Shown here piece by piece: positions 44,557 to 54,024 of a stretch of 64,000 nucleotides of DNA. Each line of letters begins with the position of its first letter. Position 1 is the stretch's first letter. The DNA is taken from NCBI RefSeq assembly GCF_020991275.1, contig NZ_JAJLQY010000009.1, forward strand, positions 62,001 to 126,000, given 5' to 3'. Position numbers and translations under genes: made by a program. This DNA comes from Actinocorallia sp. API 0066. Its GTDB lineage: Bacteria; Actinomycetota; Actinomycetes; Streptosporangiales; Streptosporangiaceae. The notes under the pieces were generated by a model, which saw only the letters and a program-made list of their open reading frames with translations, was not told where the DNA came from and searched no databases.

Positions 44557-45267
44557 TCAGGTCGGGCGGGCGGGGTCGGGGGCGCGGCGGTCGCGGCGGA
44601 AGCTCGCGACGGCGAGGGCGGCGGCGACGAGGGCGGCGACGCCGACGACGGTCTGGCCGATCGTCGTGACCACCGCGTTCCGGCCCGGCGGGAGCACGAC
44701 CATCTGGAGGGCGGCGCCCACGGGCACCGTCAGCCGGGCGAGAAGGCCGATGACGCCGCCGTCGCGGGCGCGGGCGCCGACCGCGCCGAGAGGCCCGCCG
44801 AGGACGACGGCGGCGATCCACCACAGCGGCGCTTCCGACTCGTACCAGGACGAGGTGATCCCGCCGTCGCGGAGGGCGTCGGCGAGGGAGTAGGCGGCGA
44901 CCGCCACCAGCAGCGAGATCGCCCCGGCCGCGCAGCCCAGGGTGAGCGGCCGGGCGGTGCCCGTTCGGCCCGGGGGTGTGCCCGCGCCGCGCGTCACGAG
45001 GAACCCGGTGAACACGGCGAGGCCCGCCCACGCCCAGCCGGAGTCCAGCACGATCGCGAGCACCTCGGCGGGCGACCACCCGCTCGTCGTGTACTCCGCG
45101 CTCTCCAGATCCGCCGACCGGTGCGACAACTCGTTGGCCCCCGACGTCCCGGCCCCGAACACCGCACCCACCAGCACGGCCAAGGCGAGCCCCGCCCCCA
45201 GCCCCCGCGTCCGCCCCTGCTCGACGCCCTCACTCCGGCCGTGCCCGCCACCCGTCACGTGCGCCAC
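44557..45267 (-). CDS. Uncharacterised integral membrane protein
   Basis: A 236-residue membrane protein with about five hydrophobic segments (GLGAGLALAVLVGAVFGAG, VLDSGWAWAGLAVFTGFLV, AISLLVAVAAYSLADAL, LWWIAAVVLGGPLGAVG, VVGVAALVAAALAVASF). A short Gly/His-rich N-terminus precedes them. The first loop contains ANELSHRSADLESAEYT. No family could be assigned. It ends only nine bases from the accD6 stop on the opposite strand. GTG 45267 is the furthest plausible start. Confidence 0.6.
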   Translation of the reverse strand: MAHVTGGGHGRSEGVEQGRTRGLGAGLALAVLVGAVFGAGTSGANELSHRSADLESAEYTTSGWSPAEVLAIVLDSGWAWAGLAVFTGFLVTRGAGTPPGRTGTARPLTLGCAAGAISLLVAVAAYSLADALRDGGITSSWYESEAPLWWIAAVVLGGPLGAVGARARDGGVIGLLARLTVPVGAALQMVVLPPGRNAVVTTIGQTVVGVAALVAAALAVASFRRDRRAPDPARPT

Positions 45268-45436
45268 CTGCCTTATCCCGGTTCCGCTCCGATGCCCAGC
45301 AATGTGGGAATTCCACCGACCTTACCGATCAACGACGCGCTCCGGCGCGTCCGATCTGTGGCGTTTGGTTGCGTTTTGTTGCTGCACGGCGACTCTGGGT
45401 CGCAATAATGTCAGTGGCCTCTGCTTGAATCCGACG

Positions 45437-45636
45437 CGATGTCTCCGAACGGCGGAGACGTGCGGAGGGGGTGTGTGATGGCGCGAGGCTTGCGCTCGGT
45501 TCCGGCGGGCGTGATGTGTGCGGCCGATGGTGGCGTGCGGGGGAGGCGCGTGATGGCGCGGCTGGGGCTCGGGCGCTCGTGCTCGGTCCGGACGGATGTG
45601 ATGTCTCGGTGCGATGGCTCCGGTGTGCGGGGCGGG
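45437..45636 (+). repeat. Three diverged tandem units upstream of pnuC
   Basis: Units begin near 45437, 45511 and 45598 with GYGATGTSTS-like sequence (gcgatgtctcc, gtgatgtgtgc, gtgatgtctcg) and each runs into a GTGCGG-GGGG-like block about 30 bases later. The first two are followed by GTGATGGCGCG at 45475 and 45550. Spacing is 74 and 87 bp. The first unit contains a hairpin GTCTCCG-N5-CGGAGAC (45441-45459). Function unknown. Confidence 0.55.
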
Positions 45637-45719
45637 TGCCGGGTGGTGTGGCGGGCGGTGTGGGGCTGGTGGGTGGGAGGAAGGGGGCGAAGGGGATTTA
45701 CCGGGGTGCTCGCGGCTGT

Positions 45720-45738
45720 TATCGTCCTTCTGACGATA
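45720..45738. promoter_or_regulatory. Palindrome upstream of pnuC, candidate NAD-responsive operator
   Basis: TATCGTC-N5-GACGATA, perfect 7-bp arms, ending 10 bases before GTG 45749. The position, overlapping the expected promoter and ribosome site of an NAD-salvage operon, is what an NrtR- or NdnR-like repressor site would occupy. I do not recognise the exact consensus. Confidence 0.5.
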
Positions 45739-45748
45739 TGGAGGGGTC

Positions 45749-46393
45749 GTGCTGCACGAGCTGGTGAGACCGCTGTTGGAGCCCGCGTTCACGGTGGGTG
45801 GGACGCCTACGTCGTGGGGGGAGGTCCTGGGGTTCGGCACCGGGGTGCTCACGGTCTGGCTCGTGGTGCGCCAGCACATCGCGAACTGGGGCGTCGGGAT
45901 CGTCAACGTGGTGATCCTCGGGCTGATCTTCCTGGACAGCGGGCTGTACGCGGACGCGTCACTGCAGATCGTGTACGTGGTGCTCGGCCTGTACGGCTGG
46001 TGGACGTGGCTGTACGGCGGCGAGGGGCGCACGGTCCGGCTCGTCCAGCGCACGGCGGCCGCCGAATGGGCGGGCATCGCGGTGGGCGTCGTGGCGGCCA
46101 CCGCGCTCATGACCTGGGTGCTCGTGGAGTTCACCGAGTCCACCGTGCCGTTCTGGGACGCGCTCACCACGGCGCTCTCGCTCGCCGCGACCTACGGGCA
46201 GTGCCGCAAGCTCGTCGAGTCCTGGATCCTGTGGATCACCGTCGACCTCATCTACGTGCCGCTCTACGCCTACAAGGGGCTCTACCTCACCGGCGCGCTT
46301 TACGTGATCTTCCTGGCGCTGTGCGTCGCGGGGCTGCGGGCCTGGCGGCGTGACCTCACGGTGCGCGCGGCGGCGCTCCCGGCGGCGGCATGA
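45749..46393 (+). CDS. pnuC: Nicotinamide riboside transporter PnuC
   Basis: A 214-residue membrane protein with about seven helices. Family motifs are VVRQHIANWGVGIVNVVILG and LQIVYVVLGLYGWWTWLYGG near residues 75-90, and the C-terminal WILWITVDLIYVPLYAYKGL with the W/N/Y-type residues that bind nicotinamide riboside in PnuC. It moves nicotinamide riboside by facilitated diffusion, trapped by phosphorylation. GTG 45749 follows GGAGGGG closely. It overlaps nadR by four bases, and the pair forms a salvage unit. Confidence 0.92.
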   Translation: MLHELVRPLLEPAFTVGGTPTSWGEVLGFGTGVLTVWLVVRQHIANWGVGIVNVVILGLIFLDSGLYADASLQIVYVVLGLYGWWTWLYGGEGRTVRLVQRTAAAEWAGIAVGVVAATALMTWVLVEFTESTVPFWDALTTALSLAATYGQCRKLVESWILWITVDLIYVPLYAYKGLYLTGALYVIFLALCVAGLRAWRRDLTVRAAALPAAA

Positions 46394-47484
46394 CGTACCG
46401 GCACGGCCTTGTGATCGGCAAGTTCTATCCGCCGCACGCGGGCCACCACCTGCTCATCGACGCGGCGGCCGAACGGTGCGCCCGGGTCACCGTCGTCGTC
46501 GCTGCCGCGAGTGTGGAGAGCGTGCCGCTCGCCGACCGGACGGCGTGGCTGCGCGAGGCCCATCCGCAGCCGCACGTGCACTTCGCGCCCGTCATCGACG
46601 ACGTCGAGATCGACTACGGCTCGGCCGAGGTGTGGGCGCGGCACATCGAGGTGTTCCGGCACGGGCTGTGCCAGTGCTGGGGCGCCGAGCCGGAGATCGA
46701 CGCGGTCTTCAGCTCCGAGCCGTACGGGGCGGAGCTGGCGCGGCGCTTCGGCGCGGCCGCCGTCGCCGTCGACCCGGCGCGCGTCCGGGTGCCGGTGAGC
46801 GGCACCGCGGTGCGGGCGGATCCTGTCGCGCACTGGGATCTGCTGTCGGCGCCGGTGCGGGCCGCGCTGGTGAAGCGGGTCGTCGTGGTGGGCGCCGAGT
46901 CCTCGGGCACCACAACGCTCGCCCGCGACCTCGCCGCCGCGTACGCCGCGCGCGGCGGCGTCTGGGCGCGGACGCGCTGGGTGCCCGAGTACGGCCGCAC
47001 CTACTGCGAGGAGAAGCTCGCCGCCGCCCAGCGCGCGGACCCTTCGGCGCGCCTGGAGGATCTCGCCTGGACGTCCGAGGAGTTCGCGCTCATCACCGAC
47101 CGCCAGCTCGCCTGGGAGGAGGCCGCCGCCCGCGTCTCGTCACCGCTGCTCGTCTGCGACACCGACGCGTTCGCCACCGCGCTGTGGCACGAGCGCTACC
47201 TCGGCGGTGTCCCGCCCGTCCCGGCCCGCGCCCGGCACGACCTGTGGATCCTCACCGACGCGCACGACATCCCCTTCGAGCAGGACGGCTGGCGCGACGG
47301 CGAGGCCGTCCGGCACGCCATGCACGCCCGCTTCGCCGCCGAACTCACCACCCGAGCGCTCCCGCACCTCGTCGTCCAGGGCCCGCCCGCCCACCGCCTC
47401 ACCCGAGCACTCGCCGAAGTGGACGCCCTTTTCTCCCAGGGCTGGCACTTCACCGAACCCCTCACCGCCCCCACCCCGACCTGA
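46390..47484 (+). CDS. nadR: NadR-type NMN adenylyltransferase / ribosylnicotinamide kinase
   Basis: A 364-residue bifunctional enzyme. The N-terminal nucleotidyltransferase domain has GKFYPPHAGHHLLID (the HxGH-type motif) and PVSGTAVRADP (ISSTxxR-like). The C-terminal kinase domain has VVVGAESSGTTTLARDL as its phosphate loop, with Thr where classical P-loops have Lys, as I recall in actinobacterial NadR. It phosphorylates imported nicotinamide riboside and adenylates NMN, giving NAD. There is no N-terminal DNA-binding domain, so it lacks the repressor activity of enterobacterial NadR; an unknown regulator may use the upstream palindrome. Confidence 0.9.
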   Translation: MTYRHGLVIGKFYPPHAGHHLLIDAAAERCARVTVVVAAASVESVPLADRTAWLREAHPQPHVHFAPVIDDVEIDYGSAEVWARHIEVFRHGLCQCWGAEPEIDAVFSSEPYGAELARRFGAAAVAVDPARVRVPVSGTAVRADPVAHWDLLSAPVRAALVKRVVVVGAESSGTTTLARDLAAAYAARGGVWARTRWVPEYGRTYCEEKLAAAQRADPSARLEDLAWTSEEFALITDRQLAWEEAAARVSSPLLVCDTDAFATALWHERYLGGVPPVPARARHDLWILTDAHDIPFEQDGWRDGEAVRHAMHARFAAELTTRALPHLVVQGPPAHRLTRALAEVDALFSQGWHFTEPLTAPTPT

Positions 47485-47595
47485 CCCGGCCCCGACCTCG
47501 TCGAGCCGGCTGCCGATCCCCGCCTTCGGCCGTCGGACGGGCCGGACGTCAGACAGCCTGGGACGAGGGGACCGCGGTGGTCGTCCTGGGGCCGG

Positions 47596-48201
47596 TCAGG
47601 GGACGGACCAGAAGGCGAGTTCGTGGCGCATGCCCTCGAGGAAGAGGGCGCGGGCGCGGGACGGGTCGGGCGCCGCCTCGTCGATCATCTCGGCGATCCG
47701 GTCGCCGAGGGCGGCGAAGCCGGGGTCGGCGTAGGAGTCGACCCAGCGGCGGTAGCGCGGGTCGGCGGGCGGCTTCTCGGCGAGCGCCTTGCCGATCTGG
47801 GCGTACCCCCACATACAGGGGTAGAGGGCGGCGAGGCCCTCGGCGTAGTCGGCGGCCGACTCCAGCAGGAACGCCGTGTAGGCGGCGCAGGGGCCGCCCT
47901 TGACGGCGCCGTCGAGGTCCGCGCCGAACTCGGCGGACAGGCCGCGGTGCAGGCTCAGCTCCTCGTGGAACGTCGCGTGCGCGAGGTCGACGAGGTCGCC
48001 GAGGTGGGCGGCGGGCGCCTGCCACGCGAGCCGGGAGAAGACCCGCACGTAGTCGAGCAGGAACAGGTAGTCCTGCTCCAGCCACGAGCGGAACACGCGC
48101 TCGTCCAGGGTGCCTTCGGCGATGCCCCGGACCGTCGGGTGCGCCAGCTGCTCGGCCAGGAGGCCGGTGCCGAGTTCTTCGAGTTCCCGTGCGATACCCA
48201 C
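47596..48201 (-). CDS. tenA: TenA family (thiaminase II / aminopyrimidine aminohydrolase)
   Basis: A 201-residue all-helical enzyme that salvages thiamine pyrimidine by hydrolysing aminopyrimidines or thiamine. Key positions are Asp44 (WLEQDYLFLLDYV), a Tyr-rich segment there, Cys129 in LYPCMWGYAQIG and the C-terminal Glu in GMRHELAFWS. The start is GTG 48201. No other thiamine gene is adjacent and no TPP riboswitch consensus was seen upstream; a 10-bp inverted repeat lies there instead. Confidence 0.88.
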   Translation of the reverse strand: MGIARELEELGTGLLAEQLAHPTVRGIAEGTLDERVFRSWLEQDYLFLLDYVRVFSRLAWQAPAAHLGDLVDLAHATFHEELSLHRGLSAEFGADLDGAVKGGPCAAYTAFLLESAADYAEGLAALYPCMWGYAQIGKALAEKPPADPRYRRWVDSYADPGFAALGDRIAEMIDEAAPDPSRARALFLEGMRHELAFWSVP

Positions 48202-48226
48202 CGGGCCATCCTGCCATGGCGCGAGA

Positions 48227-48272
48227 ACAGGCGAGATCTCCGCTCTGTCGGGTCAGCGGGGGTCTCGCCTGT
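48227..48272. repeat. Long inverted repeat upstream of tenA
   Basis: Arms ACAGGCGAGA (48227-48236) and TCTCGCCTGT (48263-48272) are perfect; five more bases on each inner side pair with two wobbles in plus-strand RNA. The loop is about 16 bases. It lies between the end of the DUF6069-like gene (48325) and tenA (48201), so it may terminate the first or control the second. Confidence 0.6.
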
Positions 48273-48324
48273 CATCGCGTTCGGGAACGCCGCTCCCTCC
48301 GGGCCCGTCGGGCGGGCCCGTCCA

Positions 48325-48702
48325 TCACGCGGCGGCCTCGGCGGCGACCGGCTTGGTCGTGCGCAGGAACAGCGGGATGAGGACGGCCGCGACGACGACG
48401 TGCGCGAGGCCGAGCACGACCTTTGAGCCGGTGGTCGCCTCGACGTTGAGGAACGGCACGTAGGACAGCAGGAGGACGATCAGGGCGAGCGCCGTCCAGG
48501 TCACGCGGGCGTACCGCGGGAGCAGCTTCTCCAGGACGGCGAGGGCGGCCCAGCCCAGGAGGGACGAGGCGACGGTGATGAAGAGGATCTCCGCCGCGCC
48601 GAGGTCCTGCGGGTCCTGGTTCGGGGCGGTGACGACGAGATCATGGCCGAGGACCGGGTCGCCGACGACCCAGGTGAGGACCGCGGCGACGGCGGTGGCC
48701 AC
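48325..48702 (-). CDS. DUF6069-like four-helix membrane protein
   Basis: A 125-residue membrane protein with four hydrophobic segments (MATAVAAVLTWVVG, EILFITVASSLLGWAALAVL, VTWTALALIVLLLSYVPF, VVLGLAHVVVAAVLIPLFLR). The short second loop contains HDLVVTAPNQDPQDLG, which resembles DUF6069 proteins. No enzyme motif. GTG 48702 is the only start after an in-frame stop, with no clear ribosome site; the true N-terminus may be slightly different. It is upstream of tenA on the same strand. Confidence 0.6.
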   Translation of the reverse strand: MATAVAAVLTWVVGDPVLGHDLVVTAPNQDPQDLGAAEILFITVASSLLGWAALAVLEKLLPRYARVTWTALALIVLLLSYVPFLNVEATTGSKVVLGLAHVVVAAVLIPLFLRTTKPVAAEAAA

Positions 48703-48807
48703 GACGGCGAGCGCGCGGTCGCGCCGCCGGACGGCGGGCCCTCCACGGCCTCCTCACCCGCATCAGTCAGCCCGCGCAGCCCTGAGGCCCGCCGTAAGGC
48801 GACGCGG

Positions 48808-50091
48808 TCAGGGGTCGGGGTCGTCGTGGTCCCTGGGAGAGGGGATCGGGGTCGGGGAGGGGAGCGGCGGGTCGGGAGGCTGGGTCCAGCCCTTGAGCGT
48901 CAGAGCGCGCAGGAACGCCTCGACCATCACGGGGTCGAACTCGGTGCCGGAGCAGCGGCGTAGCTCGGCGATGCCCTCCTCGATCGTCCGGGCGCGCCGG
49001 TAGGAGCGGGTGCTGGTGATGGCGTCGAAGGTGTCGGCCACGCCTATGATGCGGGCGAACTCGGGGATCTCCGCGCCGACGAGGCCGAGGGGGTAGCCCT
49101 GGCCGTCGAGCTTCTCGTGGTGGTGCATGATGCCGCCGAGCGCCTCGTCGAGGAAGTCGATGTGGCCGACGATCTCCAGGCCGCGCATCGGGTGCAGCTG
49201 GATCTCGGCGAACTCCCGGTCGGTGGGCCTGCCGTCCTTCTGCAGGAGTTTGGTGGAGACACCGAGTTTGCCCACGTCGTGCAGCATGCCGGCGAAACGG
49301 ATCGCCTCGGTCCGCGCGGGGCTGAGGCCGAGCTCCTCGGCGATCATCACCGAGCCGCGCGAGACCCGCTCGCTGTGGCCGCGGGTGTACGGGTCCTTGG
49401 TCTCGACGGCCTGGCACAGCACGTTGAGGGTGGCCTCCTGCGCCGCCTTCTGCTCGGCGACCTGCGCCATCGCCCACGTCGCGACGAACAGCGGCAGCAG
49501 CACCAGGACGGGCGCCGCGAGCCCGATGACGTACCAGGCGGCCGCGATGAGCAGGCCGAACCAGCCGAAGCCCAGACATCCGGCGCAGAGCGTGCCGATC
49601 TCCCGGAGCAGGTCGCGCACCGCGGAGGGCTCGGTGAGCAGCAGGACGCCCGTGATGAGCGCCAGGTTCACCACGACGAAGACGCCCAGCGAGGCCGCGA
49701 ACGGCGCGATGAGGCCCGCGTCGAGCCCTCCGGCGGGCCGCAGCCCCTGGAACACCAGCCCGGCCGCCCAGCCGCACACGGCGAACTGCGCGGCGTTGAA
49801 CAGCCGCTTGACGGGCGGCAGCGGCTGCGGCGTGAGCAGCGCGCTCGCCGCGACCATCGCCGCGCCGCCGGGACCGAGCAGGACGACGGCGGCGAGCGTC
49901 GCCGCGTAGCTCATCGACACCTTCGCGCGGTCCACGCCGAGCCGCGCGGGCATCGCGTCGCAGACGAGGAACAGCAGCGCGAGCATCGTGTAGACGCCCC
50001 AGTCGACCGGCCCGGCGGCGGCGATCACCGCGCAGGCGAGGACGACGGTTCCGGCGACGTAGATCCGGGCCTCGATCGGGAGCTTGGCCAT
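48808..50091 (-). CDS. Membrane HD-GYP domain protein (cyclic di-GMP phosphodiesterase-like)
   Basis: A 427-residue protein with about seven N-terminal transmembrane helices (residues 8-210), then an HD-GYP domain. Metal ligands are seen in TRGHSERVSRGSVMIA, MLHDVGKLGV (HD pair) and GGIMHHHEKLDGQGYPLGL, with the HHE and GYP signatures intact. HD-GYP enzymes linearise cyclic di-GMP. The tail is Pro/Asp-rich. ATG 50091 gives the first helix a proper start; further upstream in-frame codons lie in Pro-rich sequence. The next gene, cbbX, ends 74 bp upstream. Confidence 0.88.
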   Translation of the reverse strand: MAKLPIEARIYVAGTVVLACAVIAAAGPVDWGVYTMLALLFLVCDAMPARLGVDRAKVSMSYAATLAAVVLLGPGGAAMVAASALLTPQPLPPVKRLFNAAQFAVCGWAAGLVFQGLRPAGGLDAGLIAPFAASLGVFVVVNLALITGVLLLTEPSAVRDLLREIGTLCAGCLGFGWFGLLIAAAWYVIGLAAPVLVLLPLFVATWAMAQVAEQKAAQEATLNVLCQAVETKDPYTRGHSERVSRGSVMIAEELGLSPARTEAIRFAGMLHDVGKLGVSTKLLQKDGRPTDREFAEIQLHPMRGLEIVGHIDFLDEALGGIMHHHEKLDGQGYPLGLVGAEIPEFARIIGVADTFDAITSTRSYRRARTIEEGIAELRRCSGTEFDPVMVEAFLRALTLKGWTQPPDPPLPSPTPIPSPRDHDDPDP

Positions 50092-50164
50092 GATCCGAAG
50101 GTAGACGGGCGCCGTCAGCGGCGGGGGCAGCCATGCCCAAAGGGTCACCCCGGGGGCGTCCGGT

Positions 50165-51103
50165 TCAGGTGGCTCCGCCATGGAATACGCGCGATGCCCG
50201 GAAATCTTCGGGCAGGAGCGTTGTCAGCGCGACGAGGTCGACAGGCTCCGAGCCCGCCACGAGCCGTCCCGCGTGACGCAGCCTGGCGCGTTCGATCGCG
50301 TTGCGGACCGACCGCGCGTTCGCGAAGCGCGGCTGCTCCCGGCGCAGCCCGATGTACTCGCGGAAGACCTCCTCGGTCTCCGGCGCGAGGGTGTAGCCCT
50401 CGCCTTGCAGCATCAGCCTTCCGATCTCCTCCAACTCGGCGGTGCTGTAGTCGGGGAAGGCGATGTGGTGGGCGATACGGGAGCCCATGCCGGGATTGGA
50501 GGAGAAGAAGGCGTCCATCCTGTCGCGGTACCCGGCGAGGATCACCACGAGGTCCTCCCTCTGGTTCTCCATCACCTGCAGAAGGATCTCGATCGCCTCG
50601 ACTCCGTAGTCGCGCTCGTTCTCCGCCCGGTAGAGGGAGTAAGCCTCGTCGATGAACAGGACGCCGCCCATCGCGCGCTTCAGCACCTCGCGCGTCTTGG
50701 GCGCGGTGTGGCCGACGTACTGGCCTACGAGGTCGTCGCGCGTCACCGAGACGAGGTGGCCCTTGCGGACGTGCCCGAGCCGGTGCAGCAGCTCGGCCAT
50801 CCTCGTCGCGACCGTCGTCTTGCCCGTGCCGGGGCCGCCGGTGAAGCACATGTGCAGGTTGGGGCGGCCGGTCTCCACCCCGAACCGGGCGCGGACCCGG
50901 TCGACGAGCAGGAGCGCGGCGATCTCGCGGATCCGCGTCTTCACCGGGGCGAGGCCGACGAGGTCGGCGTCCAGCGCGCCCAGCACGTCCTCGATGCCCG
51001 CTTCCGCGCGCTCCCTGCCCAGGTCCACGACCGCGTCGTGGGGGAGGAGCTCCCGCGTCACTTCCTGCTCCAGGGTGGGAGGGCGCATGCCGAAGGTCGT
51101 CAC
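50165..51103 (-). CDS. cbbX: Red-type RuBisCO activase CbbX (AAA+)
   Basis: A 312-residue AAA+ ATPase that remodels inhibited RuBisCO by pulling on the C-terminus of the large subunit. Walker A is [12 protein letters not shown] near residue 91; Walker B is [14 protein letters not shown] near residue 150, and sensor and Arg-finger regions are in [17 protein letters not shown]. The pore-loop segment is [13 protein letters not shown]. It is directly downstream of cbbS (17 bp) in a cbbL-cbbS-cbbX operon, which identifies the RuBisCO as red-type. Confidence 0.94.
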   Translation of the reverse strand: MTTFGMRPPTLEQEVTRELLPHDAVVDLGRERAEAGIEDVLGALDADLVGLAPVKTRIREIAALLLVDRVRARFGVETGRPNLHMCFTGGPGTGKTTVATRMAELLHRLGHVRKGHLVSVTRDDLVGQYVGHTAPKTREVLKRAMGGVLFIDEAYSLYRAENERDYGVEAIEILLQVMENQREDLVVILAGYRDRMDAFFSSNPGMGSRIAHHIAFPDYSTAELEEIGRLMLQGEGYTLAPETEEVFREYIGLRREQPRFANARSVRNAIERARLRHAGRLVAGSEPVDLVALTTLLPEDFRASRVFHGGAT

Positions 51104-51120
51104 AGCGGGAGCTCCCGTCT

Positions 51121-51537
51121 CTAGTACCGCTCGCCCTCAGGGCGGTCGGCGGCGTAGGCGTGCAGCGTGTAGCGGACCTGCCTGTCGGCCGACTCCTCAC
51201 GGGTCAGCCTGAAGCCCGGCTCCTTGGCCGGCCGCTGGACGATGAAGGACAGCGCCGTCGTCTGACGGCCGTAACGCGCGTCGTAGGCGGTGAGCCTGAT
51301 GTAGTGCGACGGGAACGTCTTGCGGCACTCGTTCAGCTCCAGCAGGACGCCCGCCGGGTCCTTCAGGTCGAACATCGGCAGCCCCCACATCTCCCAGTAG
51401 TCGTTCCTGGGGTGCGGGTCGTCGGTGTACTCGATCGAACAGGGCCAGTCGTTCTCCAGCGCGTACGCGATCTGAAGGGTGATCTCCGCGTCGGAGAGGT
51501 CGGGCAGGTACGAGAAGGTGCCTTGGGTGATCCTCAT
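51121..51537 (-). CDS. cbbS: RuBisCO small subunit, red type
   Basis: A 138-residue small subunit. It begins [19 protein letters not shown], the red-type form, with [14 protein letters not shown] at about residues 45-58 and [20 protein letters not shown]. The C-terminal extension ([14 protein letters not shown]) forms the beta-hairpin that replaces the longer loop of green-type small subunits. ATG 51537 has AAGGAG upstream. It sits 18 bp after cbbL. Confidence 0.95.
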   Translation of the reverse strand: MRITQGTFSYLPDLSDAEITLQIAYALENDWPCSIEYTDDPHPRNDYWEMWGLPMFDLKDPAGVLLELNECRKTFPSHYIRLTAYDARYGRQTTALSFIVQRPAKEPGFRLTREESADRQVRYTLHAYAADRPEGERY

Positions 51538-51555
51538 GTCGCCGCTGCTCCTTCC

Positions 51556-53004
<1,449 letters not shown>

Positions 53005-53011
53005 TCATGTG

Positions 53012-53052
53012 GGCACGACACTTGTGCCGTCTATCAAGTGTTTCGGGGTGAT
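53012..53052. promoter_or_regulatory. Candidate CbbR-binding region
   Basis: The 84-bp cbbL-cbbR gap has GGCAC-N7-GTGCC (53012-53028) and ATCA-N12-TGAT (53033-53052). LysR-type regulators bind paired dyads of this size between divergent genes. Which is the recognition and which the activation site cannot be told from sequence. Confidence 0.5.
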
Positions 53053-53061
53053 TCTTAAGCG

Positions 53062-53922
53062 ATGACTGAATCGAGACTGCGCACGTTCGTCGCGCTCGCC
53101 GAGACGGGCTCGGTCCGGGCCGCCGCGGAACGGCTCTTCGTCACCGAGTCGGCGGTGTCGGCGTCCGTCACGGCGCTGGCCCGCGAGCTGGGCGTGCCGC
53201 TGCTCGCGCGGGCCGGGCGCGGCGTCGCGCTCACCCCCGCCGGGCGCGTCTACGCCGAGTACGCGCGGCGGCTGCTCGGGCTGCACGCCGAGGCGCGGGC
53301 GGCGGCGCGCGGCGAGCACGACCCGGCCACGGGACGGCTCAGGCTCGCCGCCGTCACCACCGCCGCCGACCAGGTCCTCCCGGCCCTCCTCGCCGGTTTC
53401 CGGCGCGCGTGGCCGCACGTGGACCTCGCGCTCAAGGTCGGCCCCAGCCGGCGCGTCTGGGCCAGCCTGGCGGCGCACGAGGCCGACCTGGTGCTCGCCG
53501 GCCGCCCCCCGAGCGGCGCCGAGACGAAGGTGCTGGCCACCCGCGCGAACGACCTCATCGTCGTCATCGCCCCGGACGTCCCCTTCGACCTTTTCGCCAC
53601 CCCCTGGGTGCTGCGCGAGCCGGGATCCGGCACCCGCGCGACCGCGGACGCCTACCTCGCCGAGCACGACGCGACACCGCCGACCCTCGTCCTGGGCTCC
53701 AACGGCGCCGTCATCGCGGGCGCCGCCGCAGGGCTGGGCGCCGCCCTCGTCCACCGCGAAGCCGTCCAGAGGGAACTCACCGAAGGCGCCCTCGTCATAG
53801 CCGACGCCCCGGGCACCCCCCTGCACCGCCCATGGCACGCCGTCTCAGGCCCCCACCCCTCCGCCCCCACCCGCCTCTTCGTCGAACACCTCACCACCTC
53901 CCACTGGACCCCGGCCCCCTGA
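53062..53922 (+). CDS. cbbR: LysR-family RuBisCO operon regulator CbbR
   Basis: A 286-residue LysR-type activator. The N-terminal helix-turn-helix is residues about 4-62 (SRLRTFVALAETGSVRAAAE, then LFVTESAVSASVTALARELG). The C-terminal effector domain has LRLAAVTTAADQVLPALLAGF and LREPGSGTRATADAYLAEHD. CbbR proteins respond to Calvin-cycle metabolites such as RuBP or NADPH. Divergent placement immediately upstream of cbbL is diagnostic of CbbR, though the family alone would not be. Confidence 0.88.
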   Translation: MTESRLRTFVALAETGSVRAAAERLFVTESAVSASVTALARELGVPLLARAGRGVALTPAGRVYAEYARRLLGLHAEARAAARGEHDPATGRLRLAAVTTAADQVLPALLAGFRRAWPHVDLALKVGPSRRVWASLAAHEADLVLAGRPPSGAETKVLATRANDLIVVIAPDVPFDLFATPWVLREPGSGTRATADAYLAEHDATPPTLVLGSNGAVIAGAAAGLGAALVHREAVQRELTEGALVIADAPGTPLHRPWHAVSGPHPSAPTRLFVEHLTTSHWTPAP

Positions 53923-54024
53923 CGGCCCGTGCAAGCCACCCCGGCAAGACCACCCCACCCGAACGGCCCCCTAAGCGCGCCTCTCCAGGGGAGATCCAAA
54001 ACAAGCAAGAGCCGACCAGCAGGG

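Larger units (their letters stand above)
45268..45748. other. 481-bp gene-free region with diverged tandem repeats before pnuC
   Basis: Between a minus-strand membrane protein and pnuC. The first 140 bp has relatively low GC. From about 45437 the plus strand becomes rich in G and T and poor in C, with three diverged units, then a palindrome just before pnuC. Two open frames run through it but their peptides are Arg/Gly/Val-rich repeat artefacts continuing out of frame into pnuC, so I do not call genes. Confidence 0.7.

Noticed and set aside
45439-45767. Plus-strand ORFs upstream of pnuC
   Set aside because: Translation follows the tandem repeat units and continues out of frame into pnuC; likely non-coding.
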